A stretch of 64,000 bases of DNA from Aradus depressus (taxonomy: Eukaryota > Arthropoda > Insecta > Hemiptera > Aradidae), in assembly GCA_963662175.1 (NCBI GenBank), contig OY759225.1, forward strand, positions 992,001 through 1,056,000, given 5' to 3'. Of this stretch, positions 32,792 to 44,177 are shown piece by piece. The translations under genes and the position numbers were made by a program. Every line of letters begins with the position of its first letter. Position 1 is the first letter of the stretch. The notes beneath the pieces are model-generated. The model ran no database searches and was not told where the DNA came from. It saw only the letters and a program-made list of their open reading frames with translations.

Positions 32792-34238
32792 TCTATATTA
32801 ATAAAGCTGAAACGGGGTTTATTTGTTTGTTTGTTCCAGCATCACGCCCAAACGGCTCGACGGGTTTTTATGAAACTTCACATGTAGCATTCTTATGACC
32901 CCAGTTGAATAATAGGCTATGTGGCGTCCCAAAATTTTGAACGGGAGGGGGGTGGTGGGGATAGGCCTAAATATAAAGATACCGGTAGCTCATTAACTAA
33001 TGGTCGGATTATCATGAAATTTCACATGTAGTATTCTTAAAGGCCAAATAGAAAAATAGGGTTTGTGACCTCTCAAGATAATGAATGCTAAATTTTGCTA
33101 AGCGCAAAACTCGAGAACGGCTGGACCAATTCGGTTAATTTTTTTTTCAAATATTCGTTGAAGTCCGAGGAAGGTTCTTATGAAGAGAGTTCCTAGCGGT
33201 CAACTGGAGGGGGGGGGGGGGGGGGTCTAAGCACAAAAATTGCTCTAGCGCATTAACGGATGGACGGATTGGCATGGAATTTCATATGTAGTTTTTTTAA
33301 AGGCCAAATAAAAAAATAGGGTATGTGACGTCACAAAATAGTGAACTTGAGGGGGGGGGGTTGTAGGGGTAGGCCTAAATATAAAGATAGTGCTGTATTA
33401 ACGGATGATCTGATAGTCATGGAATTGGGCATGTAGTATTCTTAAAGGCCGAATAAAAAAATAGGGTGTGTGACGTCACAAAATCGTGAACATGAGGGGA
33501 GTTGTGGGAGTAGGCCTAAATTCAAAGATAGTGATCGGTCATTAACAGATGATCGAATTGTCATGGAATTTCACATGTAGTATTTTTAAAGGCAAAATAG
33601 AAAAATACACTGTGTGACATCTCAAAAATTTGAACGGGAGGGGGGGGGGGGGGGGGGCGCTAAGCATAAAAATAATACTGTCTCATTAAAGGTAATCGGA
33701 TTCTCATGAAATTTCACCAGTAGTAGTAGTAACTACGTACTAGCTGTGGTGCCCAGCGTTCCTAACTACGTTCTAGCTGTGGGGTCCGCCGTTGCAAGGT
33801 ACATACTGGCTGTGGTGTCCAGCGTTCCTAACTACATACTAGCTGTGGGGCCCGCCGTTGCAAGGTACATACTAGCTGTGATGCCCAGCGTTTCTAACTA
33901 CGTACTAGCTGTGGGGTCCGCACAGCGGCTGTGGGGTACGCACATTTGTGGTCACAAGCGTTCTTAAGTACGCACTGGCTAGAACGTCCAGTGACTCTAA
34001 GTATTCACTAGCTGTGGTTTCCGCCGTTGAATGGCGCGTACCAGCTATGGTGCACAGGGGTCCTAAAAAGTTACTAGCTGGGATGTCTGCCGTTGAAGGA
34101 CTATAAGCCTTATTCCGTATGAATAATTGAAAATTATAACATCATGAATTTACTGTTGAAAAAATTGAATAGGATTCGAACGAGAGATATTAGGAGAAAA
34201 GTCAAAGTTCCCCGGGTAACGCCGGGTATTACTGCTTT
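32792..34238 (+). mobile_element. Non-autonomous Helitron with diverged family A units
   Basis: The 5' end TCTATATTAATAAAGC follows A32791. About six family A units (32920-33720) are more diverged than elsewhere; some carry CTCGAGAACGGCTGGACC and GACGTCACAAAAT forms. About five family B units follow (33725-34080), then the 3' block, hairpin (CCCCGGGTAACGCCGGG) and ATTACTGCTTTT, so the terminal CTAG is mutated to CTTT. The right flank is not family C, so the locus has been rearranged since insertion. Confidence 0.8.
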
Positions 34239-34860
34239 TCAATAATTATTGATAGGAGTATAAAAGAGCTGCCGAGCCACTTTGGCTCTCTTTGCCGCCT
34301 CACAAATCCAGATGATCCTATATTATCAATTGGCAACATTATTATCGAGTTTATTTTTATTTTGTAAATTAATCTAAATATAAGTTTTTGAAACTCAGAA
34401 AAAAAAAATTAAGGAAATTAGGATTTTTTTGTCTCGAGAGGCGAAAAGTATATTTAAAGCTCCCTTTCCTAACCCTCTATCCTCAGTGATCATTTTGGGT
34501 GAAAATCAAATGAGTTATTGCTAAGGGACTAAGCCTTTATTTGTGTTGTGTTTGACTAATAAACATTTTACTCTTGGAAACATATTGGAGGGATTTTGCT
34601 TTTAATAACATAGGAAGTTTTTGTTTTTGCCAAAATATTCAACAACAAATCTTAAATCCTCTCCTTTCTTTCAATTTTCTTTCTTTCTTTACTTCCATTT
34701 ACACAGTGATTCAGTGAGCATTCTGAAAGGCGGGGCCACTTTCGTTGGCGAACTCTAAATCCACTCCTGAAGTTATCGTGTCAGCAGATTTTTTAAATTT
34801 TGCTTCCCCAGGTTGATTCACTTAGGGCAGGGTCTAACAAGTACCTGTAAACGTACAGGT
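34239..34860. other. Unassigned AT-rich segment with promoter-like and polyA-like motifs
   Basis: TATAAAAG at 34259-34266 and AATAAA at about 34558 are arranged as in an LTR or small transcription unit, but no flanking duplication, primer-binding site or coding frame was found. It is otherwise unique in the window. A solo LTR is one option, not proven. Confidence 0.3.
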
Positions 34861-35148
34861 TAACGTCCCATCCGAAGGATGGCGTGCTCAAGGTTTTATC
34901 ATCTTCTTGATAAAAAACCCATGGGCCTCGATCAGGTTTCGAAATCGCGGGCAATCGCATGTACTTTCATTCAAAATCAGAATTTTCAAAAAGTGTTTTC
35001 TGGTCATATATTCTTTAGGAGGCGAGGTCGGGCCAAGGATGTCTATTTTTCACCGTCAAAGTCCCTCAAATAGTTTTAATTCTTCTCAAAATGAGGAATC
35101 TCTTCATCAACCTGGCAGGGCTCGTTTCCTGTAGTTACTGGGGTTTAT
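34861..35148. repeat. Single family C-like core plus unassigned sequence
   Basis: It starts TAACGTCCCATCCGAAGGAT and GGCGTGCTCAAGG, a variant of the family C core. What follows (GGGCCTCGATCAGG) faintly echoes the rest of the unit. The remainder is unrecognised. Confidence 0.45.
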
Positions 35149-35547
35149 GAGTTGAGCCCCCTCTGACCCCCCTCTTTCCTTTTGCCGATTTACCAGAAAA
35201 TTGATGAGTGCCGTTCTTATGTGGTTTTGAATTCATATATGAAATTTTGTGTCGATACTTTCATTACAACGGCAGTTATTAGAGTTTTTGAGTTATGCCT
35301 CTCCTCTTTGGCCGTTTCGGCTGAAAATCGATATGTGTGGTCCTTATGGGGGTTTGGCCAGACATATAAATGTTTGTGTCGATACATTCTTTCTATCAGC
35401 TGTTAATAAATCTTTCATGTTGAGGCTCACCCCTCCCATTTGGTAGATTTGGCTGAAAAACAATAGATGTCGTCATAAGGAGGTTCTGAATTCATATGTA
35501 AAATTTCATGTAAATAAATTCATTCTATCGGGGAGTTATTGTGTTTA
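35149..35547 (+). repeat. Degenerate tandem repeat, three units of about 130-140 bp
   Basis: Units start near 35149, 35290 and 35422 with GAGTT(G/A)...CCTCT or GAGGCTCACCC. They share a GGCTGAAAATCGAT-like block, a GTGTCGATAC or CATGTAAAT block, and a GTTATT...GTTTA end. Identity is low, so it is an old array. Confidence 0.6.
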
Positions 35548-35909
35548 CAGAGAGACAGACACAAAGGAGTCTCGCCCCAGCAGCCGGAGAGTGAACAGCA
35601 CGTCAGACCCGCTCCGAGTGTGTGTTTTGTGTTTCGCCCAAAATCGTGTTTCCCCCCCCCCCCCCCCCCCCCCCCCAAAAAAAATGGAGTTTTGTTGAAG
35701 GTTCCCATTACAGAAGTGTCATTAAAAATCCCAAAGTGATCAACTGAGCCGTTTGCGCACAGGTGAGTGGAAGCCTTTCATTTTTTTTTTTTTTTAATTG
35801 TGAGAAGTACGTGGCTGTTGGGAGGGCCTAGTAGAGGGGGTACTCTCCCCACCCCGCCTCCCGCCTCCCGGAGCCCGTCCCACCGACAGCCGGTCCGTGA
35901 TGTCTGTAC
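35548..35909. other. Unassigned region with 25-bp poly-C run
   Basis: It holds 25 consecutive C at 35652-35676 followed by eight A, and a GC-rich stretch at 35820-35900. The open frames over the poly-C are proline or glycine runs with no support. CACAGGTGAGTGG at 35759-35771 resembles a 5' splice site, but no exon can be assigned. Confidence 0.4.
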
Positions 35910-36386
35910 CGGCGTCGCACAGTGTGAAATTTATGAGTTTTGATTTTCAAAATTCGAGCCCCCGCTCGAAACTAGGGGCAAAATATTTGTGAAAGCTGGC
36001 TTTTTATCAGATAACCGCGGGTTTCACAATCAAGTTATCATATGCCAGTGGCAAAAATATCCAATATATTGAATTTGGACCACTTTAGGCCAAAATGACA
36101 TTAGGACCACTTTTGGCTAAAATAAATATTTAATTCGTAATCAGCGACTCAAAAAACATTAATTTAAGTTGTAAAAATTCGTTAACAAAAACAGACAAAA
36201 AAAATTAAAAATTTTAAAAAATTTCGCGGGGTTTTGGCAGCTGTCAATTGGCATATAATACCTTGATTGTGAAACCCGCAGTTACCTTATAAAAAGCCAG
36301 CTTTCCCAAGTATTTTGTACCTAGTTTCATCCAAATTGATCAAGATTTGAAAATCAAAACTCATAAATTTCACACTATGCGTCGGA
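35910..36386. mobile_element. Foldback / MITE-like element with long inverted arms
   Basis: The left arm (35910 to about 36053) and right arm (about 36244-36386) are reverse complements along about 145 bp. Shared blocks include GTGTGAAATTTATGAGTTTT, AAAGCTGGCTTTTTAT and GGGTTTCACAATCAAG. The loop is AT-rich, about 190 bp, with two GGACCACTTT copies. There is no coding capacity. The target duplication is unclear. It is about 475 bp in total, a typical size for a MITE. Confidence 0.75.
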
Positions 36387-36760
36387 CCTCCTTCCTCGCT
36401 TCACTCACCCCTTACGCAGACCATTTTGTGTGTATCATGTTCATAGACAATTTTTAGTGTGCCCTGTTGTAAAATGGAACATTCGGGACTGACCCCAATC
36501 ACCCGAAAGTTGAAAAGACGTTCAACCGACCCAGGGTGTGTGCGAGGTGTTCGGAGGAAGGACACGACAGTTCCAGTTGCCCAAATATGTCCAAGCCGCC
36601 GAAGTGCAGTCGCGCACCAGGCGGTCAGCGAGACCTGCCCGTCATACATCCGTGCGTTAGAGTCTTTGGCCTCACGCACTGATTATGGCCGATAGGATGC
36701 GCGGGTGTCTCCATATGTCACAGCACAACATGAATAGGCGCAGGTTTGTGGCTGAGAAGG
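36387..36760 (+). pseudogene. Relic of a non-LTR ORF1 with a CCHC zinc knuckle
   Basis: One plus-strand frame at about 36530-36580 reads VCARCSEEGHDSSSC, a C-x2-C-x4-H-x4-C knuckle. A second frame a little downstream reads CPSYIRALESLASR, as in the segment after the knuckles in LINE ORF1 proteins. The frame change between them and the lack of flanking domains mark it as a decayed fragment. It is GC-richer than the flanks. Confidence 0.5.
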
Positions 36761-38282
36761 TTGGCGGACTTTTTTTTAAAAATATTTAGTATCTATCTTA
36801 GGTCGGAAAACATGAAATTCCGTTGAAAACACCGCATCGAATTTTTGACCGAAAACATAATTTCCCCTATACCTATTTCGTATAGCTGGGAAGTAAATGG
36901 TAGTTATCTCAGTAAATTTCAGTTTCTATGATAATATGGAGACGCGTCTATATAAATATTACCAATAGTATCCCAATAGATTAACTTTGGTTCTTATAAC
37001 AAATTGTAAGGAAAATGTGTGTTACATTTATCAAACTTTTCTTGTTTGCACATTATGGTTTCCGGGGTCATGAATATTTGATAACAATTGTTCACCATTA
37101 TAAGGCTTTCTCATTAGAAAAGGTAAATATTGGTCAATAAGAAAAATGATTTTGTTAGGAAAATATTGCTAATCTATACCAAACTCTCTTTTTTGATAAA
37201 ATAACGAACGGAAAACGTGTTTTTTCAACTTGAAGGCAACATTTATTTTCCTTGCCAATCATTGAATTTATGTGTCTTCAGAGTTTCTGGTTCAATGTTT
37301 TGCTATTAGACATAACTTGAATACGATTTTAATTTTCTACAATTTTTTGTTTCATAACGTTTTTCGGTAAAATATACGGGAAATATGATTTTAGTACAAG
37401 TGTCATAGTTGAACATATCGCTACCTCTGAACAAAACTAAAAAACATTGAATTTTGGGAAATCACGTTTTAAAATTCACTGATCGCTAATGGTACTTTAC
37501 TTTTGATTTATTTAAAAAACTGCTAGAGCAATAAACTTTTACATGGTTAATAATACTTACCTTTCAGCCAATTTTACTTAGCTTTCACCATGGTATCACC
37601 CTTTAAAGCCCGACCTTTTCGTACAATGGAATACCGACACATCTGCTCTCTGGAGACCAGAATTAGAAGTTACAATTGTGACACTCTACCATAAAAAAGT
37701 ATACCATATTACCATTCTTCCTATGAGTTTAGTACGAATTCGAACTGTTTTGAGTTGTGACAGTCTTCCGAGGTAGCGATGTAGGCGGGCTTTGGCTGCT
37801 AGCCTAACTCACACTCCTCTAAGGATCATACTAAGAACTCCAATAAAAAAGTTTTTTTTTAGAGAGAAGGGACGAGCGCTAATGTCACGAGTCTGATTAT
37901 TAAGTGTTTTTCAAAAAATATAAGGATTAGGTGCAATAAAATTTGTATTTCTGGTCAACAATGATCTCATGAAGTTGATGCTGCCTACGGACAGTGTTAC
38001 ATTAATGTGCTTTCAAAAATATGAGGAATTGGAGCCTCAAGACCGACCTGTTTTCTAAGTTTCCTGGTCGACTATTATGGTTGAAACCAACCTAAAGATA
38101 TCATTAAATTTTATCTTTCTATAATGCTGAATATCAACGAAGCAAGTTGAAGCCTCTCCACTGCTGTTGCTCTAGTGATGCGATTTTCAAAAATATAATG
38201 AATCGATGCCATGATATTAAATTAAATACTTATTTGTCGTCGACAATTAACTTACAAAGAAACTCATTTTTTTAATTTCTTC
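36761..38282. other. AT-rich region without recognisable genes
   Basis: There is no open frame of note. From about 37910 a recurring motif TTTTCAAAAATATNAGGA (37913, 38013, 38189) spaced 100-180 bp suggests a very old tandem array related to the repeats that follow at 38283. I see nothing assignable in 36761-37900. Confidence 0.4.
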
Positions 38283-38699
38283 TATTTCCGAATTTTTATA
38301 CACATTACTAGCGAAAACGTGAAGAGAACGCCTAACGGCTGAATGCAAAGTAAAACTCGGAGTAAAAATGTGTTTTTCCAAAAATGGGGCTGAAATCCAT
38401 GCATTTGATTGTTGATTTTTTTACTTTTTCCGTAATAATCAACTTTATTCCTACGAAAACCATGTTGAAAACATAGACTAGATGACTTCTTCTCAAATCC
38501 AAGATGAGAAATGTGTTGTCCAAAGAAGCGGCGTTAACTCCATGCATCTGGTTTTTGAAATATCTCCCTTTTGCCGTAAAATTCTACATTATTCCTGTTT
38601 GCGTCGGCAAATAATTTTGTTTTCATTTACATTTAATAGGTATATTGTTTTGTTTTCATTATGTAAACTCGAGATGAGTGTTTTTATTTATATAAAAAA
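38283..38699 (+). repeat. Older satellite family, diverged units of about 143 bp
   Basis: Two units start at ATGTGTTTTTCCAAAAATGG (38368) and ATGTGTTGTCCAAAG (38511), a 143-bp period. They share CCATGCAT(T/C)TG, a CCGTAA block and GAAAACATAGACTA-like sequence. The same family occurs at 63713-64000, and it aligns colinearly with the 169-bp satellite. Confidence 0.7.
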
Positions 38700-39175
38700 T
38701 GACCCCACCCCACTGGGAGCCTTCTCTAATCATAGGAGAGGATTGCCTATGATAAGCCCAGTGGGGTCAGTATTGCATCTACTCCTGGCCAGTGAGTTGT
38801 GCACCCTACACTGCACACACCCTACTTCCATCCAGTAAGGTCCATGCACCTTTACGCCGCCACTACCACGACTGTGGCCTGTCTCTACATCGAAACCCTC
38901 ACAACATTAGCTGAGGATTTTGGACGAAACTGTGTGCTCACGGGGGCCCCCCACCGGTATTTATTATATTCTATTATTGGCCAATAATTCCTAGAACACT
39001 TGTGCATTATAAGTTTTTAGTTTATGTCATTTTCTCATGAACATTCTAGGATTATTTATATTATTTCATTTATGTTTCTTTCATACAAATATATTGTCTT
39101 TTTCATTTCATTTGCTTTTCATTTATTATTTGTGAATTATGGGACCGGACACTTAAGCTCCTCCCAGGTTCAACA
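38700..39175 (+). repeat. Probable 5' LTR of the BEL/Pao element
   Basis: It starts TGACCCCACC and ends ...TTCAACA directly before the primer-binding site. It has a strong hairpin near its start: GACCCCAC(CCCACT)GGG pairs with CCCAGTGGGGTC about 50 bp later. The 5' boundary is inferred from the TG start and the change from the older satellite; no second LTR exists to confirm it. Confidence 0.5.
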
Positions 39176-39178
39176 TTT

Positions 39179-39196
39179 TGGTGACCCCGACGTGAT
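39179..39196 (+). promoter_or_regulatory. BEL/Pao primer-binding site
   Basis: TGGTGACCCCGACGTGAT lies three bases after the inferred LTR end. A TTTGGTGACC-type site is common in BEL/Pao elements. It would pair with a tRNA 3' end to start minus-strand synthesis. Confidence 0.65.
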
Positions 39197-39540
39197 TTAT
39201 TTTCACACATATCTATGTATGTAAGAAACATTTCTTTTTCTTTCATTTAATTATTCAAATTTGAAATTTTTTGCTTACAAATTTCTTATTTTGGCTTTGT
39301 TATTTCTTTAGTGAAATATTACATATATTTACGTAAATAAGGCCTTACATACCGCCATATTTTAATTCATATATATTTACGTACAATTTATCCAAGAGGT
39401 CAGGTTCTTCTTAAGAATTATTTTCAAGCTTAAGGTAATCCTTTACCTTATATTTACATATTCTTAGTCTATTTATTTGTATTCTCTTTTTCCTTAATAT
39501 ATTTGTACACATAGGTATATATTATTGTTTATTATTCAAG

Positions 39541-40746
39541 ATGTATTCTGAAAGTGACATACCTGAAGCAAATATTCAACTCACAATGTTGAAAGGGAAA
39601 CTTTCTAACAGTTCCAAAGAAGTCAAGTCTATTACGGAACAAGCCAGACTTGCAAAGACCGATTTTAGTCAAATTTCTTTGTTCAAAGCCATGTACACTA
39701 CATTGGACCAAAATTATAAGGACTTTAATAATTATTGGGAGGAAGTGAAGGAAATATATGTTAGACTGAACAGGGCATCTGAGTTTCCTTCTGCTAACGA
39801 TATGAATGTTCAAAATAATGTTAAGAGATACTTCTTTGAAGCCACTTCAATTTATTTAGAAATGCTTAGTGAACAGCCCAATCCAAGGCTTGAAGAAACT
39901 TCTAATCGGACAGTATTTAATTAAAGCCGCATTATAAGAGCACAATTGCCTCAAATAAATCTTCCTCGTTTTAGCGGTGATTTGTGTAGTTGGCCTAAAT
40001 TTCGAGATATTTTCACGTCCTTGGTTCATAACGATGGAAATATCTCCCTAATTGAAAAATTTCATTTTTTGACTTCATCATTGAGTCGTGAGGCAGCCAC
40101 GGTAATAAATCAATTTCATCTTACCGAGTCAAATTATGAGTTTGCCTGGAAAGCCCTTAAAGAGACGTATGAGAACGATCGATTATTAGCCTCCACCTAT
40201 TTAAATAAAATTTTGGATTTCAAACCACAGCAAGGCAAACCCACTCTACAATCTCTACAATCCTTCTTAATAGAAGTTGTTGACAATATTACTACCTTCA
40301 AACATGTAAATATCCCTAACGAAACTGATTTCATGTGATGTCATCTGGCTTTGAGATCCCTAGATCCTGTTACCCGGCAGCAGTTTGAGATGGCTAACAT
40401 CCACACAAGCATTCCATCTCTTGAGTCCTTAACTACATTTGTGAGACAACGTTGTCGGGCCTTGAAAATGACTGCTGAAAATTCCACTACAGGTGCTGGT
40501 CGTCTTGGACGATCTAATTCTCTACTTCCGAAGCCTGTGCTATTTTCACATAAATCAACAGGTAAGGTTTCCTATAAGAAAAGTAATCATCCTACTCAGA
40601 GAAACCCTGTAAAGCAGTTAACTCCAGAACAATGTTTTGTTTTAAGGAATTTCATTTTCTTTTCATTTGTCCTGCAGTTCTACAGTCTACACCAGATCAG
40701 AGGCAAATGCTTTTCGCTGGTTGGAAGGGATGTAGGAATTGTTTGA
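39541..40746 (+). pseudogene. BEL/Pao gag, interrupted by two stops
   Basis: One frame runs from ATG 39541 with stops TAA 39922-39924 and TGA 40336-40338. The first part is helical (SKEVKSITEQARLAKTDFSQ), followed by the conserved BEL gag block INLPRFSGDLCSWPKFRDIF (from about 39952), then SREAATVINQF and LKETYENDRLLAS, and LRSLDPVTRQQFE. The frame is lost near 40640 where the zinc-knuckle part continues in another frame. The leader 39176-39540 is AT-rich and non-coding. Confidence 0.82.
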
Positions 40747-41642
40747 AGTCGGGTCATTCAGCTTCGGCTTGTCCTTCGAAATGGTCGTGTCGAATATGTC
40801 AGGGTAGACATCATACCCTTCTACATACCTTCAATAAGTCTGGACCATCAGGGATTCAGAATTCCATGTCTGTCATGCCAAAGGAAGTTCAGTCTTCAAG
40901 TTACTCTGGTGCAGCGCTTAATAGTACAACAGTTGAGGAAACCCAGGTTCTTCTAGGGACAGCCGTTGCTCTGATTAGAAGTGTTAGCGGTCAATACATT
41001 CCTATCAGAATGGTTGTGGATTCTGGGAGCCATTACTCCTTTATTACTGAAAGGGTCTCTCGGCAACTAGGACTCCGGCTTGAGGTTTTCAGTAAACAGA
41101 TTTCCGGGCTAGGTCAAAGTCTTCTGGAGAATCTGAAAGGCGTCATTAACTGTACGGTGAGGCCTTCACAGGACTCCACACCTGAGTTACATACTAAGGC
41201 AATAGTAGTACCAAGCATAACAAGCCTTTTACCTACGAAACGTCTTCCCATTGATCTTTGTCAGCAGTATTCCTCTTATCCACTTGCAGACACTACCTTC
41301 TGTCAACCAGGGAATATTGATTTTTTAATTGGTGCCGATCTTTTTGCCAAAATTATCACTGGGAATCCTATCATTGTACATGACAACCAGCCTTATTTAT
41401 TACCTTCCATATTTGGTTATATTGTTATAGGGACATTTTTTGACATAACCAAGGAAATCAAATTAAATGCGTTTTTTCTAAATGACTCAGATAATTTACA
41501 TAACCAACTCTCCAAATTTTGGGAATTGGAAGAGGTCCAAACCAAGAACCATATGGACCCAGAGAATGAGTTGTGTGAGAAACATTTTCAAGACACCCAT
41601 TATAGATTGGATAATGGCCGCTACGTTGTCACTGCCTTTTAA
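40632..41642 (+). pseudogene. BEL/Pao zinc knuckle, protease and start of RT
   Basis: Cysteine-rich segment CRNCLKSGHSASACPSKWSC then CQGRHHTLLH (40731-40830), as in BEL/Pao gag-pol. A retropepsin active site VVDSGSHYSFI lies near 41010-41040. An extended linker follows (DFLIGADLFAKIITG) and then the region before RT, ending in LDNGRYVVTAF. The frame is lost near 41640. It continues from gag by a frame change near 40640. Confidence 0.8.
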
Positions 41643-44177
41643 ACCTACTGCTACCGTATTAGCTGAATCAAGACCGGCTGCTTTAAGTCGACTTAGGAAC
41701 ATTGAATCCAAATTATACCGCAACCCTTCACTGCGCTGCGAGTATCACAATTTTCTGTAAGAATATCTTGACTTACATCACATGTCTTTGGCTCGAACTC
41801 CAGGGAAGTACATTATTCCTCACCATGGTGTTTTGAAACCCAGCAGTACCTCTACAAAGCTGAGGGTAGTTTTTGATGGGTCTAGTCAAACTCATACTGG
41901 GTCATTAAACGAACAACTCATGACAGGGCTTAAACTACAAAAGGATATTTGCGACATTCTGTTAAATTTTCGCATCTTCCCTATAGCCTTCACTGCAGAT
42001 ATAGTAAAAATGTACCGTCAAATATTGGTATCTTATACTGATCGGGAATTTCAGCATATTCTTTGGCGTTTTGATATTTCGAGTGCTGTAGAAGAGTATG
42101 AACTTTCTACTCTTACATATGGTCTTAGTTGTAGTCCTTTTTTGGCATTGCGGGTACTCCAGCAATTGGCTACCGATGAAGGAGACGATTACCCGTTAGC
42201 TGCTCATAAGATAGCCAACGACATGTATGTCGATGATTTGGTGTCAGGAGCTTATACCCTACAGGAAGCCCTTGACTGTCAACTCCAACTTCGGTCGTTG
42301 TTTGCAAAAGGGCAATTTCAGCTAAGCAAGTGGTCCTCCAATCGCAAGGAACTATTGGATGCAGTAAAGGAAACTTCCACTGATCCGTTCATCATTTTCT
42401 CGAACGATGAAGTGACGATTAAAATTTTGGGCATGCTTTGGGACCCTGAATTAGATGCCTTTTCTTATATAGTCAATGTGCCATTACCCATTGAAGTGAC
42501 CAAAAGAAAAATTCTGTCCGCTACAGCGAGAATTTATGACCCATTGGGATATTTAGCACCGACAATATTCTTTGCCAAGTGTATACTCCAAGATATTTGG
42601 AAGGCCCAAGTTAGCTGGGATGACGAAGTTCCCTGCTCCATATCTCAACAGTGGCTTACTTTCGCTCAGAATCTTTCATCCATAACTGCACTTAAAATAC
42701 CTAGACACCTTGGCACGGATCGTCGTCATCTTGATTGCTGCGTTGTTGGTTTTTCGGATGCCAGCGAAAAAGGGTTTGCGGCAGCAATTTACCTCAAAGT
42801 TTTTGACAGCTTGAAATCGTCTTCAACATTTCTGTTAAAAGCTAAAACAAAATTAGCACCTTTGAAGCAGCTTACCATTCCAAAATTGGAATTATGTGGA
42901 GCTTTACTTTTAGGGAAACTGTATCAGTCTGTTACACCTTCTCTTAAGTTATTAAGTATTCACGGCGTTTCGTTGTACACGGATTCAACGGTGGTATTGG
43001 GATGGTTGAACACACCCACCTATTTGTTAAAAACGTTCGTGGCAAACAGGGTTAGTCAGATTCAGGAATTGACTCCAAACTGTTCTTGGAAGCATGTAGA
43101 TTCCAATAATAATCCTGCTGACTGCGCCTCCAGAGGTCTTAATCAACTTATCACACATGAATTTTGGTGGCATGGCCCAACATGGCTTCAAGAGGATATT
43201 TCTGCTTGGCCTACGTCGATAGTGAGTGTTTGCAGCGATCTACCGGAGATGAAGAAACCATCCCCAGCTGTGTTGAGTGCCACGGATGCACAACAGTATC
43301 TCCTGGATTGGATGTCCCGCTTTTCTTCAAACGAAAAATTAGTTAATTCTGTAGTGTATATCCGACGCTTTCTATCAAAATTTCGGAGAAAATATGTTAA
43401 ATTGCTGGGTCCGGTTACTGCTACAGAATTTCGGAATGCATCGGTACGATGCGTACAAGTCGTACAGAAATATTATTTTCCAGATCTTCAACCAGATCAA
43501 CCGATCAAAAGTAAAAGTCTACTCTTCTTAAATCCGTATTTCGACTCCTCTGGAGTTATCAGGGTGGGCGGAAGGATCCACAACGCTCATGTCTCCGAAG
43601 AAGTCAAACATCCAATTTTATTGCCTAAAAAAGGTGCCTACACCACGCTTCTAGTGGACTTCTATCACCGAACATATCTTCATCCTGGACCTAGCTTGCT
43701 TCATGCCTTGCTTCGTCGTCGTTATTGGATCTTATCTTCAAGAAGAGTGATTAGAAGTAGGACCTTTAAATGTGCACGTTGTTATAAGTTAAATGCCAAA
43801 CCTAGCATACCGTCAATGGGTTCCCTACCCAAGTCTAGGTTTAAGGATGTACGTGCCTTTCTTCATGTGGGTGTGGACTACGCAGGTCCATTTATCATTC
43901 GGGAGTCACTCAGAAGGAAGGCCGCCACAAGTAAATGCTATTTGAGTCTTTTTGTCTGTCTTTCCACTCGAGCAGTTCACCTCGAACTTGTTTCGTCGTT
44001 GAGCACCGAAGCCTTCTTAGCTACGTTAGACCGCTTCGTCGCAAGAAGAGGTTTACTCGAACACATCTTTTCCGATTGCGGTACCAACTTCATTGGAGCT
44101 AATCGACATTTGAAGGATTTGGTTCACTTTTTGCTTGAAGTTCATACGCAGTCAACAGTCACTGAGCATTTAGCATT
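41643..44177 (+). pseudogene. BEL/Pao RT-RNase H-integrase, truncated by satellite
   Basis: The frame continues from about 41640 (FKPTATVLAESRPAALSRL), has a TAA at 41758-41760, and is then open from 41761 to the satellite. RT: LRVVFDGSSQT, FTADIVKMYRQI, LTYGLSCSPFLALRVL and MYVDDLVSG (catalytic YVDD near 42225). RNase H: VGFSDASEKGFAAAIYLK, then SLYTDSTVVLGWL. Integrase: HPGPSLLHALLRRRYWI with CARCYKLNA (zinc site), HVGVDYAGPF (first Asp) and FSDCGTNFIGANRHLKDL (second Asp). Translation enters the satellite at 44178 and stops at 44227, so the catalytic Glu is absent. Confidence 0.88.

Larger units (their letters stand above)
38700..44177 (+). mobile_element. BEL/Pao LTR retrotransposon, broken and 3' truncated
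   Basis: 5' LTR, primer-binding site, leader, gag, protease, RT, RNase H and the first two-thirds of integrase are present in the BEL/Pao order. It carries three in-frame stops and two frame changes. The 3' part (the last catalytic residue of integrase, polypurine tract and 3' LTR) has been replaced by the 169-bp satellite at 44178. Confidence 0.88.

Noticed and set aside
35520..35739. Frames with proline or glycine runs
   Set aside because: They are produced by the poly-C tract and have no other support.
35759..35771. Splice-donor-like CAGGTGAGT
   Set aside because: No exon, partner acceptor or coding sequence can be tied to it.
36401..36679. 92-codon minus-strand frame
   Set aside because: It is the shadow of the plus-strand zinc-knuckle relic, which has the recognisable motif.
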